From: JAKFWI01 sp031399165
Lineage (GTDB): Bacteria > Pseudomonadota > Alphaproteobacteria > Caulobacterales > Aquidulcibacteraceae
Direction: 5' to 3'
DNA length: 64,000 nucleotides
NCBI GenBank assembly: GCA_031399165.1
Contig: JANNOO010000036.1
Span: forward strand, 1-64,000
A program made the translations under genes and the position numbers. The notes under the pieces are model-generated. The model was not told the DNA's origin and searched no databases. It was given only the letters and a program-made list of their open reading frames with translations. This document shows positions 26,324 through 35,400 of the stretch, in pieces (within the stretch, counting starts at the first letter, position 1; the number at the start of each line of letters is the position of its first letter).

Positions 26324-27568
26324 TTGCCGGGGGACGTTTTTCGCAGGACAACGTGCAGGTTGTGCGACAGCGATCGGTTCGAGCTGGCTTTTTCGCTCGT
26401 CCCGACGCCGCCCGCCAATGCGTTTGTCAACGCCGATCGCGTTGGTGCGCCGCAAAAGGCGTTCCCGCTCGACGTATTCTTCTGCGGCGCCTGCGGCCAC
26501 GTGCAATTGCTCGACGTGGTCGATCCGCGCATACTGTTTGAGGAATACGTCTACGTATCCGGCACCTCCCCGGCTTTCGTGAAGCACTTCAAGGACTACG
26601 CCGAAAGCGTTTGGACCTTCGCGAAGGCGCAAGATGGCGCGCTGGTGCTGGACATCGGCTCGAATGACGGCACGCTGCTCGCCCCTTTCAAGGCGCTGGG
26701 CGCCAAGGTCCAAGGCGTAGACCCTGCACGCGATATTGCCGCGGAAGCGACGCGCAACGGGCTGCCTACGATCGCGGATTTCTTCACGGTCGATCTGGCG
26801 CGCAAAATCGTCTCCGAACAAGGGCCAGCAGCGATCATCACGGCCAACAACGTCTTTGCCCATATTGATGATCTGGGCGGTGTCGCCGATGCCGTGCGCG
26901 CTGCCTTAGCGCCCGATGGCGTGTTCGTGTTTGAAGTCTCCTATCTGCTCGACGTCGTCGAAAAGACACTGTTCGACACGATCTACCATGAGCACCTCGC
27001 CTACCATGCCGTGCGCCCGCTGATCCCCTTCCTGGATCGCCACGGCCTGGAATTGATCGAGGCGCAACGCGTTTCTTCTCATGGCGGCAGTCTGCGCGGC
27101 ATCGCGCAGCTCAAGGGCGGACCACGCAAGCGAGGCGCTTCGGTAGATGAAGCACTGAAACAGGAAGCCGCACGCGGCCTCGAGAAGATCGAAACCTATC
27201 GCGCCTTCGCCGGCCAGATCGCCGCGCTCGGCAAAGCGCTGAAGGTTGAACTCGCCAAGGCCAAAGCCGAAGGCAAGACCGTCATGGGCTTTGGCGCACC
27301 GGCGAAAGCCACGACGCTGATGTTCCATTTCTCACTCGGCAAGGACGACATCTCCGCCATCGTCGACGACAGCCCGCTCAAGCAAGGCAAATTCTCGCCC
27401 GGTCTGCACATCCCGGTCGTGCCGGCCAAGGCGATCGAAACTCAGAAACCCGATTATCTCTTGATCTTGGCGTGGAATTTCGCCGACTCGATCATCGCCA
27501 AAAACCAGGATTTCAAAGCCCGCGGCGGCCGTTTCATCGTCCCCGTGCCCGAACTGAAAGTAATCTGA
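26324..27568 (+). CDS. NDP-hexose C-methyltransferase-type protein (zinc-binding N-terminus)
   Basis: A 414-residue protein of the three-part sugar C-methyltransferase architecture (TylC3-like). Residues about 8-70 hold two Cys pairs (CRLCDSD, CGACGH), a putative zinc site. Residues about 95-210 are the SAM-binding domain (VLDIGSNDGTLLAPFKALG, GVDPARDIA, ITANNVFAHIDD). The C-terminal part has IYHEHLAYHAVRPL with the catalytic-type His/Glu pair, then FGAPAKATTLM and DDSPLKQGKFSPGLHIPV. The family methylates C3 of keto-deoxysugars, or has related roles in other pathways. The start is TTG 26324. Confidence 0.82.
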   Translation: MPGDVFRRTTCRLCDSDRFELAFSLVPTPPANAFVNADRVGAPQKAFPLDVFFCGACGHVQLLDVVDPRILFEEYVYVSGTSPAFVKHFKDYAESVWTFAKAQDGALVLDIGSNDGTLLAPFKALGAKVQGVDPARDIAAEATRNGLPTIADFFTVDLARKIVSEQGPAAIITANNVFAHIDDLGGVADAVRAALAPDGVFVFEVSYLLDVVEKTLFDTIYHEHLAYHAVRPLIPFLDRHGLELIEAQRVSSHGGSLRGIAQLKGGPRKRGASVDEALKQEAARGLEKIETYRAFAGQIAALGKALKVELAKAKAEGKTVMGFGAPAKATTLMFHFSLGKDDISAIVDDSPLKQGKFSPGLHIPVVPAKAIETQKPDYLLILAWNFADSIIAKNQDFKARGGRFIVPVPELKVI

Positions 27569-27569
27569 C

Positions 27570-28631
27570 ATGAGCGACAGCCTACTGGCCTCTGACATCG
27601 CCGAGATCGCCAAGAATCTTGGTGACGACGCACAAATGTTTTCCGGCAAGACCGTTCTGATGACCGGCTCGCGCGGGTTTCTCGGCCGCTATTTCACGGA
27701 AGTGTTCCGCTACCTGAACGCGAACGTGCTGAAAAAGCCGGTGCGCTTCATCGGCGCCGACAACATGATTACCGCAGGCGCGGCCGGCGCAAAGATCGAG
27801 AACGACGACAATATCTCGTTCATGCAGCACGACGTCATCAAGCAGATGCCGTTCAAGGGCGATGTTCACTACATCATCCACGCCGCGGGCATCGCCAGCC
27901 CATTCTATTACCGCGCCTACCCGCTGGAGACGCTCGACGTCGCCATCACGGGCACGCGCAATATGCTGGATCTAGCCACTGCGAAGGACGCGCGCTTCGC
28001 CTTCTTTTCTTCGTCCGAGATCTACGGCGACCCGGACGCCAAGCACGTGCCCACCCAGGAAAGCTATCGCGGCCACGTCTCCTGCCGCGGCCCGCGCGCC
28101 TGCTACGACGAAAGCAAGCGCGTCGGCGAAACGCTGGCGCAGATTTATCATGACAAATACGGCACCGCGACGACGACCATCCGCCCGTTCAATGTTTACG
28201 GACCTGGCATGCAGGAGCAGGATTATCGCGTGCTTCCGAACTTTGCGAGCCGCATCAAGGCCGGCAAGCCGCTCAACGTCTATGGCGGCGGCGGGCAAAC
28301 GCGCACGTTCTGTTACATTACGGACGCGATGACCGGTTTCATTCTTACGCTGCTGAAAGGCGTGCCCGGCGAGGCCTATAACATCGGCAATCCGACTCCA
28401 GAAATCACCATGCTCGATCTGGTGAAGCTGATCGGCGAAACGCGGGGCGGCAACCTCGAGTACAACGTCATCGAATATCCGGATTCCTATCCGGCCGACG
28501 AACCCATGCGCCGCTGCCCCGATATCCGCAAAGCGCGCCTGCAGCTGAGCTACGAGCCGCACGTGAATCTGAAGGACGGGCTGGGCCGGTTCCTCGGATG
28601 GACCGACAAGGTCTTCGTCGGCGCCGAATAG
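27570..28631 (+). CDS. NAD-dependent epimerase/dehydratase, UDP-xylose synthase-like
   Basis: A 353-residue extended SDR. The NAD motif is TGSRGFLGRYF. The active-site pair is in YDESKRVGETLAQIYHDKYG, preceded by SSSEIYGD, and followed by RPFNVYGPGM and GGGQTRTFCYITDAM, a set characteristic of UDP-glucuronate decarboxylases and their relatives. The extra region around residues 60-95 is unusual. If it is UXS, UDP-GlcA from Ugd would give UDP-4-keto-pentose or UDP-xylose. It starts one base after the upstream methyltransferase stop, so both are surely co-transcribed. Confidence 0.75.
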   Translation: MSDSLLASDIAEIAKNLGDDAQMFSGKTVLMTGSRGFLGRYFTEVFRYLNANVLKKPVRFIGADNMITAGAAGAKIENDDNISFMQHDVIKQMPFKGDVHYIIHAAGIASPFYYRAYPLETLDVAITGTRNMLDLATAKDARFAFFSSSEIYGDPDAKHVPTQESYRGHVSCRGPRACYDESKRVGETLAQIYHDKYGTATTTIRPFNVYGPGMQEQDYRVLPNFASRIKAGKPLNVYGGGGQTRTFCYITDAMTGFILTLLKGVPGEAYNIGNPTPEITMLDLVKLIGETRGGNLEYNVIEYPDSYPADEPMRRCPDIRKARLQLSYEPHVNLKDGLGRFLGWTDKVFVGAE

Positions 28632-28637
28632 GTTATC

Positions 28638-29582
28638 ATGACCGCGAGCCTTGGCCTCGGGCTGATCGGCGTTGGGCGTTGGGGCCGCAATTACGTCCGC
28701 ACGATCGGCGCGGTCGATGGCGCGCATCTGGCTGCGGTCGCCAGCCGCAATCCCGAAACACCGGCTTTGTTGCCATCAGGCGCGCGCATGCACGCCGATT
28801 GGCGCGATCTGGTTGCTGACCCGTCCGTGGACGCCGTGGTGATCGCCAGCCCGCCCAGCGCCCACGCCGCCCCGCTGATCGCCGCCGTGGAGGCAGGCAA
28901 GCCGGTGCTGGCCGAAAAGCCGCTGACCGACCGGCCAGAAGAACTCGCCGCCATGCGAGGCGCTGTAGCCCGCCACGGCGGCGTCGTGATGGTTGAGCAC
29001 ACGCACCTCTTCCACGACGCCTTCCGCGCCCTCGTCGACCATGCCCGCGCTGCTGGCGGCGCCCGCGCGGTGCGCGCTGCGGCGGGCAATTTCGGCCCGA
29101 TACGGCCGAACGTGTCCGTGCTGTGGGATTGGGGTCCGCATGACGTAGCGATGGCGCTCGACCTGTTCGGCGCCGAAACCGCCATCGTCCGCGCCGCGCG
29201 TCGGTTGGCGCATGAAGACAAGCCCGAAGGCCGCGCCGAACGGATCGCCCTCGATCTCACAATTGCAGGCGCGCCCGTGGCGCTAAGCTTTTCGACGAAG
29301 GACGCCCGCCACCGCTGGTTCGCCGTCGACCTCGCCGATTCCACCCTGATCTATTCGGACCAGGCAGGCGCCCCGCTCAAACGCTGCCCCGTCACGGGCG
29401 CCCCACCCGACGCGCCGGGCGAGATTCTGGTGACGCAAGCCGGCCCCCCCTTAACCGTCGCCGTGGAAACCTTCATCGCCGCAATCCGCCACGGCGATGC
29501 CTGCGGTCCCAGCTTCTCCCTAGCCTGCGCCGTCGTGGAAACGCTCGCCAAGGCTGACGCGGAACTGCATGATGTCGAGTAA
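28638..29582 (+). CDS. Gfo/Idh/MocA family oxidoreductase
   Basis: A 314-residue dehydrogenase. The N-terminal Rossmann motif is GLGLIGVGRWGRNYVRTIG, the conserved AEKPLTD carries the family catalytic lysine, and VEHTHLFHDAFRALVD plus DWGPHDVAMALDLFG follow in the substrate domain. Members reduce or oxidise sugar nucleotides with NAD(P). In many loci this gene sits beside a DegT-type aminotransferase to make amino sugars. Here the next gene is only a relic of such an aminotransferase, so its pathway may be broken or rerouted. Confidence 0.8.
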   Translation: MTASLGLGLIGVGRWGRNYVRTIGAVDGAHLAAVASRNPETPALLPSGARMHADWRDLVADPSVDAVVIASPPSAHAAPLIAAVEAGKPVLAEKPLTDRPEELAAMRGAVARHGGVVMVEHTHLFHDAFRALVDHARAAGGARAVRAAAGNFGPIRPNVSVLWDWGPHDVAMALDLFGAETAIVRAARRLAHEDKPEGRAERIALDLTIAGAPVALSFSTKDARHRWFAVDLADSTLIYSDQAGAPLKRCPVTGAPPDAPGEILVTQAGPPLTVAVETFIAAIRHGDACGPSFSLACAVVETLAKADAELHDVE

Positions 29583-29610
29583 TGTCTAGCAGCTCACCGC
29601 CTACTCAGAA

Positions 29611-29814
29611 TTGAATGTGACGATACCGTTCAACACCCCCGTCTTCGAGGAAGAGGAGCTGGTGTTCATTCGCGAGGCGTTGTCGCGCCGTTTTCATGAG
29701 ACCAAAAATGTTATCTCTGGCGAAGGTGGCGCACTGATCGTCAACCGGGCCGAAGCCCGCGACCGCGCCGAATGGATCTGGGAAAAAGGCACGAACCGCG
29801 TTGCGCCCATTTAG
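29611..29814 (+). pseudogene. Relic of WecE/RffA-type sugar-nucleotide aminotransferase
   Basis: A 67-codon open frame joins two separated pieces of a DegT/DnrJ/EryC1/StrS aminotransferase. IPFNTPVFEEEELVFIREAL matches the N-terminus of WecE-like enzymes. It is directly followed by FHETKNVISGEGGALIVN and RAEWIWEKGTNR, the motif around the PLP-binding lysine that lies some 170 residues further in intact relatives. The middle is deleted in frame and everything after EKGTNR is missing, so the protein cannot be an active transaminase. The parent enzyme makes dTDP-4-amino-4,6-dideoxy sugars. The remaining gap to 29879 shows no feature. Confidence 0.75.
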
Positions 29815-29879
29815 ATACGTCGCCCTTGCACGCTCATCAGCGGCTCGCCTACAGGTCGTCAAATGTGGTTGGGGTTTGA

Positions 29880-30506
29880 ATGGTTCAGCCATCAGTGCTT
29901 CTCTTCGATCTCGGCGGCGTTCTGGTTGAGAACGCTGCGTTCCATGAGCTCAAAAAGCTCATTTGCGATATTCCCGAGGAAACGCCGCTGCATGATCGCT
30001 GGCTCGATTCGCCGGCGGTGCAGAAATTCGAGCGTGGTGAGACTGATGAAGAAGAGTTTGCGATCGGGTTCGTTCAGGAGTGGACGTTAGGCATCACACC
30101 GGATGAATTTCTCGAGCGTTTCTCGCAATGGATCAAAGGCCCATTTCCAGGCGCGCTCGATCTTTTGAGGTCGCTCAGGGATCGCTACACGATTGCGCTG
30201 CTAAGCAATTGCAACAGCGTTCATTGGGCCCGCATGGACGGCATTGTCACCTGCGTTGATCATCCCTTCTCGTCGCACCTGTGCGGGATGGTGAAACCCA
30301 ACAGCGAAATCTTCCAATATGTGATCGCCAAGCTTGGGTGCGCACCAGACCAGATCGTGTTCTTCGACGATTCCCTGAAGAACGTGCTTGCCGCCCGCCG
30401 CTCCGGGATCACGGCAGTGCAGACAGACGGCTTTGAGGCGCTTCAGGAGGCCCTTAGGCAACTGAACCTGCATCCATTGGCAAATAGCGCAGTGCGGGAC
30501 CGATGA
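29880..30506 (+). CDS. HAD superfamily phosphatase, YihX-like
   Basis: A 208-residue HAD subfamily IA hydrolase. Motif I is FDLGGVLVE, where Gly replaces the second Asp as in YihX-type enzymes. Motif II is LLSNCNS, motif III is the lysine of MVKPNSEIFQ and motif IV is FFDDSLKNV. An alpha-helical cap with FERGETDEEEFA lies at about residues 45-70. YihX-like enzymes dephosphorylate sugar phosphates such as glucose-1-phosphate. The gene overlaps the Nudix gene by ATGA, so the two hydrolases are probably made together. Confidence 0.78.
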   Translation: MVQPSVLLFDLGGVLVENAAFHELKKLICDIPEETPLHDRWLDSPAVQKFERGETDEEEFAIGFVQEWTLGITPDEFLERFSQWIKGPFPGALDLLRSLRDRYTIALLSNCNSVHWARMDGIVTCVDHPFSSHLCGMVKPNSEIFQYVIAKLGCAPDQIVFFDDSLKNVLAARRSGITAVQTDGFEALQEALRQLNLHPLANSAVRDR

Positions 30507-31099
30507 TGCTCGACGATCGAAAAGAAAACCCCTGGACGATCGTTTCCAGTACGCAAGCTTATCAGAACCCCTGGATCACGGTGATGCACCATGAGGTGCT
30601 GACGCCGTTCGGGCGCCCCGGGATCTACGGCATAGTGAATTTTCGTCATGCCGCCGTCGGCGTGGTGCCGCTTCATGACAATGGCCACGTTGACCTCGTT
30701 GGCCAATGGCGCCTGCCGATCGGTCAATTCTCATGGGAGATTCCCGAAGGGGGGATGGACGATGACGAGGTAGCGGCCGATTGCGCGCGCCGGGAGTTGC
30801 GCGAGGAAACTGGCCTCTCTTGCTCCCACCTAAGGCAGATACTCGATCTTTCGATATCGAACGCTATTACCAACCAGCGCGCCGCCGTGTTCCTCGCAAC
30901 GGGACTGGTCGCGGGAGAAGCGGCGCCGGATGAAACGGAAATGCTGCAGCGCGCATCAATTCCCTTTCAGAAAGCGCTCGACCTCGCGACATCCGGCAAG
31001 ATTTCCGATGCCATGACAGTGGCAGGCCTGCTGCGCGTGTTTCACATGGCGAGGAGCGGCCAACTCGACGCTACCCTCGCTGAGAAAATCCTCAGTTAA
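30503..31099 (+). CDS. Nudix hydrolase, ADP-ribose pyrophosphatase-like
   Basis: A 198-residue Nudix protein with an intact box: GGMDDDE followed after seven residues by RELREETGL. Upstream QWRLPIGQFSWEIPEGG is the pattern of nucleotide-sugar pyrophosphatases. The family cleaves NDP-X to NMP plus X-phosphate. It starts within the HAD stop codon (ATGA, 30503-30506). A pyrophosphatase coupled to a phosphatase could clear nucleotide sugars, which is inference. Its end overlaps the convergent methyltransferase gene by four bases. Confidence 0.82.
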   Translation: MMLDDRKENPWTIVSSTQAYQNPWITVMHHEVLTPFGRPGIYGIVNFRHAAVGVVPLHDNGHVDLVGQWRLPIGQFSWEIPEGGMDDDEVAADCARRELREETGLSCSHLRQILDLSISNAITNQRAAVFLATGLVAGEAAPDETEMLQRASIPFQKALDLATSGKISDAMTVAGLLRVFHMARSGQLDATLAEKILS

Positions 31100-32331
31100 G
31101 CCCGACCGTCCGCTGGTAAAACGTTGCGCTTCACAACGACCGTATACATTCGCCCATTCGATCGCGGGTCCGATGAATCGGAGGCGGAGAAATAGATCGC
31201 TCGCCCCCACACCGAATAGCGGCCTCCGCCGCTTGCGCGGATATCGTCATGCAGACTTTCCGCCGGCCCAAGCGGGCGATCGTTCTCAAGCAATTCCAGT
31301 CGCCCGCCGCGCGCGAGCAGTCCCATGATCTCCTCGTCGAGGTCGGCGAGATAGCAATGACCGTTCTCCAGCCTGAAGGGCTTCGGCAATATCTTGATGA
31401 AGATGCCGTCGCGATCGAAATCGGGCCGATGAGCCCCGATCTGACGGCGCACGCCCTCGACCAAATTCTTACGGGCCGTCGCCCACGCATTGTGGCTTTC
31501 TATGGTGCTGGCGGCGAGTGACCCGGGCTCGCTGTCGCGTTCGACAATTTTGTAGGCAACGAGAACGTCTCCTACCGTCTCACCGCGATCGGGCGTCCAG
31601 ACGCGGAGGATCTCGACCCTATCGCCAGCGAACATTGCAGCCACCTGAATCACTTCCAGGGTTAGCGACGCATCGTACGTATGCCAGTGCACGTCTACGC
31701 TTTCGCTGCGCAACGTACTCAGGCCAAGGTTGGCGAACTCCTCAATTGATTTCAAACCATAGGATTTGGTCGTGTCCTGCCACCATCCGAGATAGAAATC
31801 TGCAACATGGGCGCGCGAGGCAGGATCAGCGCCGTCTGCGTGCGCGAGAAAATCTTCGATGATATGGTTGATATCCTGCCGAACGCGCATGCGGTCCGGT
31901 TCGCAAAAAATGTAGTGTGGCAACGAAATCACCACGAGGCCGCCGGTCCGGATCGCGCGATGCCAGATCATCAGCGTGCCGATCGGGTCCGGACTGTGCT
32001 CGAGCACGTTGTGTGCGATCATGAAATCGGCCGATTGTGAAAACCGCGCCGGCAAGTCGGCTATCGGCGCCACGCGCACGGCTTCACGACCAAAATATTC
32101 GTCAAGTTGCTCGCGCGTGCGCATATCGAAATAGCTGCACGTCGCACCTGGCGGCAATACCTGCGGCCACGGGCCGGCGCCGATCTCAAACCCCTCCCCC
32201 TGAAGGAGATCAGCCGCAAATCGCGCCCGTATCGTATTGCGACCGCTAAAGGGATCGTCCTGCTTGGTGCTCACGCGGCTCAGACCCTCAATGCAACATA
32301 CGTGGGGCTGCTTATACGCTGACATGCGCAT
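31096..32331 (-). CDS. SAM methyltransferase with C-terminal GRxSxW module
   Basis: A 411-residue protein. Residues about 30-265 are a methyltransferase paralogous to the one at 2596-3390 (FEIGAGPWPQVLPPGATC, AHNVLEHSPDPIGTLMIWHR, GLVVISLPH). A helical linker (265-320) leads to ENGHCYLADLDEEI and then a single copy of the recurring module (about 345-397: GGGRYSVWGR, IYFSASDSSDP, NGRMYTVV). Several starts are possible (GTG 32340, ATG 32331, ATG 32325). It is on the opposite strand to the Nudix/HAD pair, with a four-base convergent overlap. Confidence 0.75.
   Translation of the reverse strand: MRMSAYKQPHVCCIEGLSRVSTKQDDPFSGRNTIRARFAADLLQGEGFEIGAGPWPQVLPPGATCSYFDMRTREQLDEYFGREAVRVAPIADLPARFSQSADFMIAHNVLEHSPDPIGTLMIWHRAIRTGGLVVISLPHYIFCEPDRMRVRQDINHIIEDFLAHADGADPASRAHVADFYLGWWQDTTKSYGLKSIEEFANLGLSTLRSESVDVHWHTYDASLTLEVIQVAAMFAGDRVEILRVWTPDRGETVGDVLVAYKIVERDSEPGSLAASTIESHNAWATARKNLVEGVRRQIGAHRPDFDRDGIFIKILPKPFRLENGHCYLADLDEEIMGLLARGGRLELLENDRPLGPAESLHDDIRASGGGRYSVWGRAIYFSASDSSDPRSNGRMYTVVVKRNVLPADGRA
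31141..31299 (-). other. Recurring GRxSxW module, C-terminal in a methyltransferase
   Basis: Residues LELLENDRPLGP, LHDDIRASGGGRYSVW, IYFSASDSSDP, NGRMYT. Here the module is C-terminal, whereas in the GT-C protein and the double-module methyltransferase it is N-terminal. Confidence 0.8.
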
Positions 32332-32405
32332 CGCCAACACCGCCGATGAGGCGGGCGCGTGACCGCGATCCTGCTACCAACAGGCCGCAAGCGCCTCGAC
32401 GCCTA

Positions 32406-35400
32406 TCATCTCTCGCGAAACGATTGCCAGAACGTCTGCGTCAGCGGCTCGATCAGATATTGTAGCGCCGTGCGCTTGCGGGTGGGAATAACGACCTCGG
32501 CCGGTAAGCCAGGACGTAGCGTGCGCCCCCGCCCGTGCTCGATCGCGACGAGCCGTCGCAATTCGGCTTCCGGCACTTCCACTTCCGCGCGGAAATAGGA
32601 CCGGCCGCTGCGATCGTCTACTAGGCGGTCGGCCGATACTTTCCGCACGATTCCATGAACGATGGGCAAATTCCGGCCGGTCAGCGCCGTGATCTTCACT
32701 TCGGTTTTCATTCCAGGGATCAGATCATCGGCGTCTTGCGGCGCGACCTGCGCTGCGATCAGCAGACGCGGTGAATCGGGTACTATCTCCATAACTTTGG
32801 CGCCCGGCGCGATCACACCGCCCGCTGTATGGGCGGCGAGGCCGACCACGACGCCCGCGACGGGCGCCCGCAGGCGGGTCCGCTCCAACTGATCCTGAAG
32901 GCCCTGCAGGCGCGGTGCGAGCTGGGCGATACTGGCTTCGACCTCGCGCTGCCTCTGGGCCCGATCGTCGCGCAATTGCGCGATCTGCGCGGTAAGCTGC
33001 CCGCGCTGGCCATCAAGCTCGGCCATCCCGCGCTGCAGAGACCGTATCCTCGACAGCGGGACAAGATTTTTCTCGGCCAGCTTTTCCATGCCGGCGAGCT
33101 CTTCGGCGAGCAGCACCTTTTGCCGATCGATGGCGGCGATCTGCTGGCGCGCGCCGGTGATGCGCGCGTCCAGTTCACTTGGCGCGATGGCCAGCGCCCT
33201 CGCCGAAGCGCCGCGCGCGCGCATCTCTGCTTGGTGCCGCGCGAAGGCGGCGTCGGCGAGGGCACGGTCCGGCCCTTCGAGTTTGGCCCATTCTTCGGGC
33301 CGCGTGATATTCAGCCGCCCCGCCCCCTCGGCGATCAGCTGCGCGCGCTGCAGCTGCAGATCGAACATCTGCGAAGCCGCGGCCTGTTCCTGCGCCAACG
33401 TCTCCGCCGCGACGAGATCGACCAGCACCTGGCCTTGCGCCACGCGCTGGCCTTCAGTGACGTAAATCGCGTGCACGATGCCGCCGTCCCTGTGTTGCAC
33501 GACCTGCCGGTCGCCAGCGACCGCGATCTCTCCTTGCGCGACGATAGCCGCATCCAACGGCGCGAACGCGCCCCAGCCGACCACGACACCGAAAAAGACC
33601 CCCGCAGCGGCGAGGCCAATGGTCAATTCCGGCTTGATGAGATCGCGGTAGCGCTGCGGTTTCGATTCGAGCGCCGCCGCCTGCTCTGCATTGGCGGCGT
33701 TGTCCGGCGGTAGCACAGCCGGGGCCATCGGCGAGAACGGTTGCGGCGTCGACGGGCCCGGACCTGGCCGGCGCGGCAGCGTCGCGACGTTGCTCGTCGG
33801 CCCATCGGCCGCGACCACCGTAGCGTTCGGCGTTGCGCCACTGAAAGCCGGGCCTTCGCTCCGGGCGGCCACCGACGAACGCAGCGGCAATTCCGCCCGT
33901 TGACCAGCAGCCGGCGCCGCACCGCCCTGCAGGCGGCGGAGAATTTCGTCGCGCTCGCCCACATGCTCGACGCGCCCGTCCCGGAGCACCATCATCTGGT
34001 CGGCGTCCGCAAAAATGTGCAGACGATGCGCGACAAGGAAAATCGTAGCGCCCCGCGCCTTGGCGTTACGCATGGCGTTCATCAGCGCAAATTCACCATC
34101 CGAATCCAAATGAGCGTTGGGTTCGTCCAGCACGATCAAGGCGGGTGAACCGTAAAGCGCGCGCGCCAGTGCGATGCGCTGGGCCTGCCCTGCCGACAGG
34201 CCGGCGCCACCGATATCCAGGGCCGTGTCATATCCGAGCGGCAGGCGCAGAATAAGATCATGAGCACCCGCTTCCTTGGCAGCTGTAACGATCGCCGCTT
34301 CAACCGCGGCTTTTGATCCGGTGTCGCGCGAGAAACGGCAGATGTTGTCCGCAATCGTGCCGGGCAGCAGGCTGAGCTCCTGCGGCATGTATCCGACATG
34401 GACGCCCAACGCGTCCGGATCCCAATCGCGCATGTTCGCCATGTCCAGACGAACGATGCCGACATCCGGCTCGATCGCACCGGAAACCAGGCGTGCAAAC
34501 GTGGACTTGCCGGCGCCGCTGGGCCCGATCACGGCGACCATCTGACCCGCGGGAATGGTGAACGACACATCGAACAGCGCCCAGCGTTCGGAATTGGGGA
34601 CGCGCACGGAGGCGCGCTCCATGCGAATTTCACCACGCGGAACTGGCAGCGCCATCGGAGTCTTGGCCGGCGGCTCGGCATCGAGAATTTTGGCCAGCTT
34701 GTTGTAAGCCGCGCCCGCCAGCATAAGCGGCCGCCACGCGCCGACGATCTGTTCGATGGGCTGCAATGCGCGCGACGTGAGGATCGATCCGGCAATGAGC
34801 GCCCCCGGAGAAATTTCGCCTTTCACCGCGAGATAAGCGCCAAGCCCAAGCGCTGCCGATTGCAGGATCAGCCGCCAGAATTTTGTGGCGCCGCTATAGG
34901 CCGCGCCGCGGAACGCAGCTTCGGATTGGACGTCGCTCAATGCGCCCCGCGCCAACATTTGCCGGCGAAGAAAGGCGCCTTGCATACCCAGCGCGCGGAT
35001 AGCGCCGGCCGCCCCCAGTTCACTTTCCTGAGCGGCGTAATATTTGGGGGCGCGGGCGGACAGATCAGCGATATCCCGCCGCAGCGCGCGCTCGTTCAGA
35101 AACGCGATCAGAAGCAGTATGGCCCCGCCGACAATGACCAGCACGCCAAGCCAGGGATGAATCAGAAAGCAAACCGCGAGATAGAGCGGCGCCCAGGGGA
35201 CGTCTAGGATGGCCAGCGCAGCCGGGCCCGCCAGAGTTTGACGCAGACCGTCGAATTCCCGGAGAACGCTTTGCGCCTGCGAAGCGCCGCCTTCGCGTCC
35301 GGAGCGCCGCAGCGCCGCCGTCAACAAGACTGGCGTAACAATGCGATCGAGCCGCAAGCTGGCGCGCTGCAAGAGCCGCACGCGAACCATGTCGAGCACT

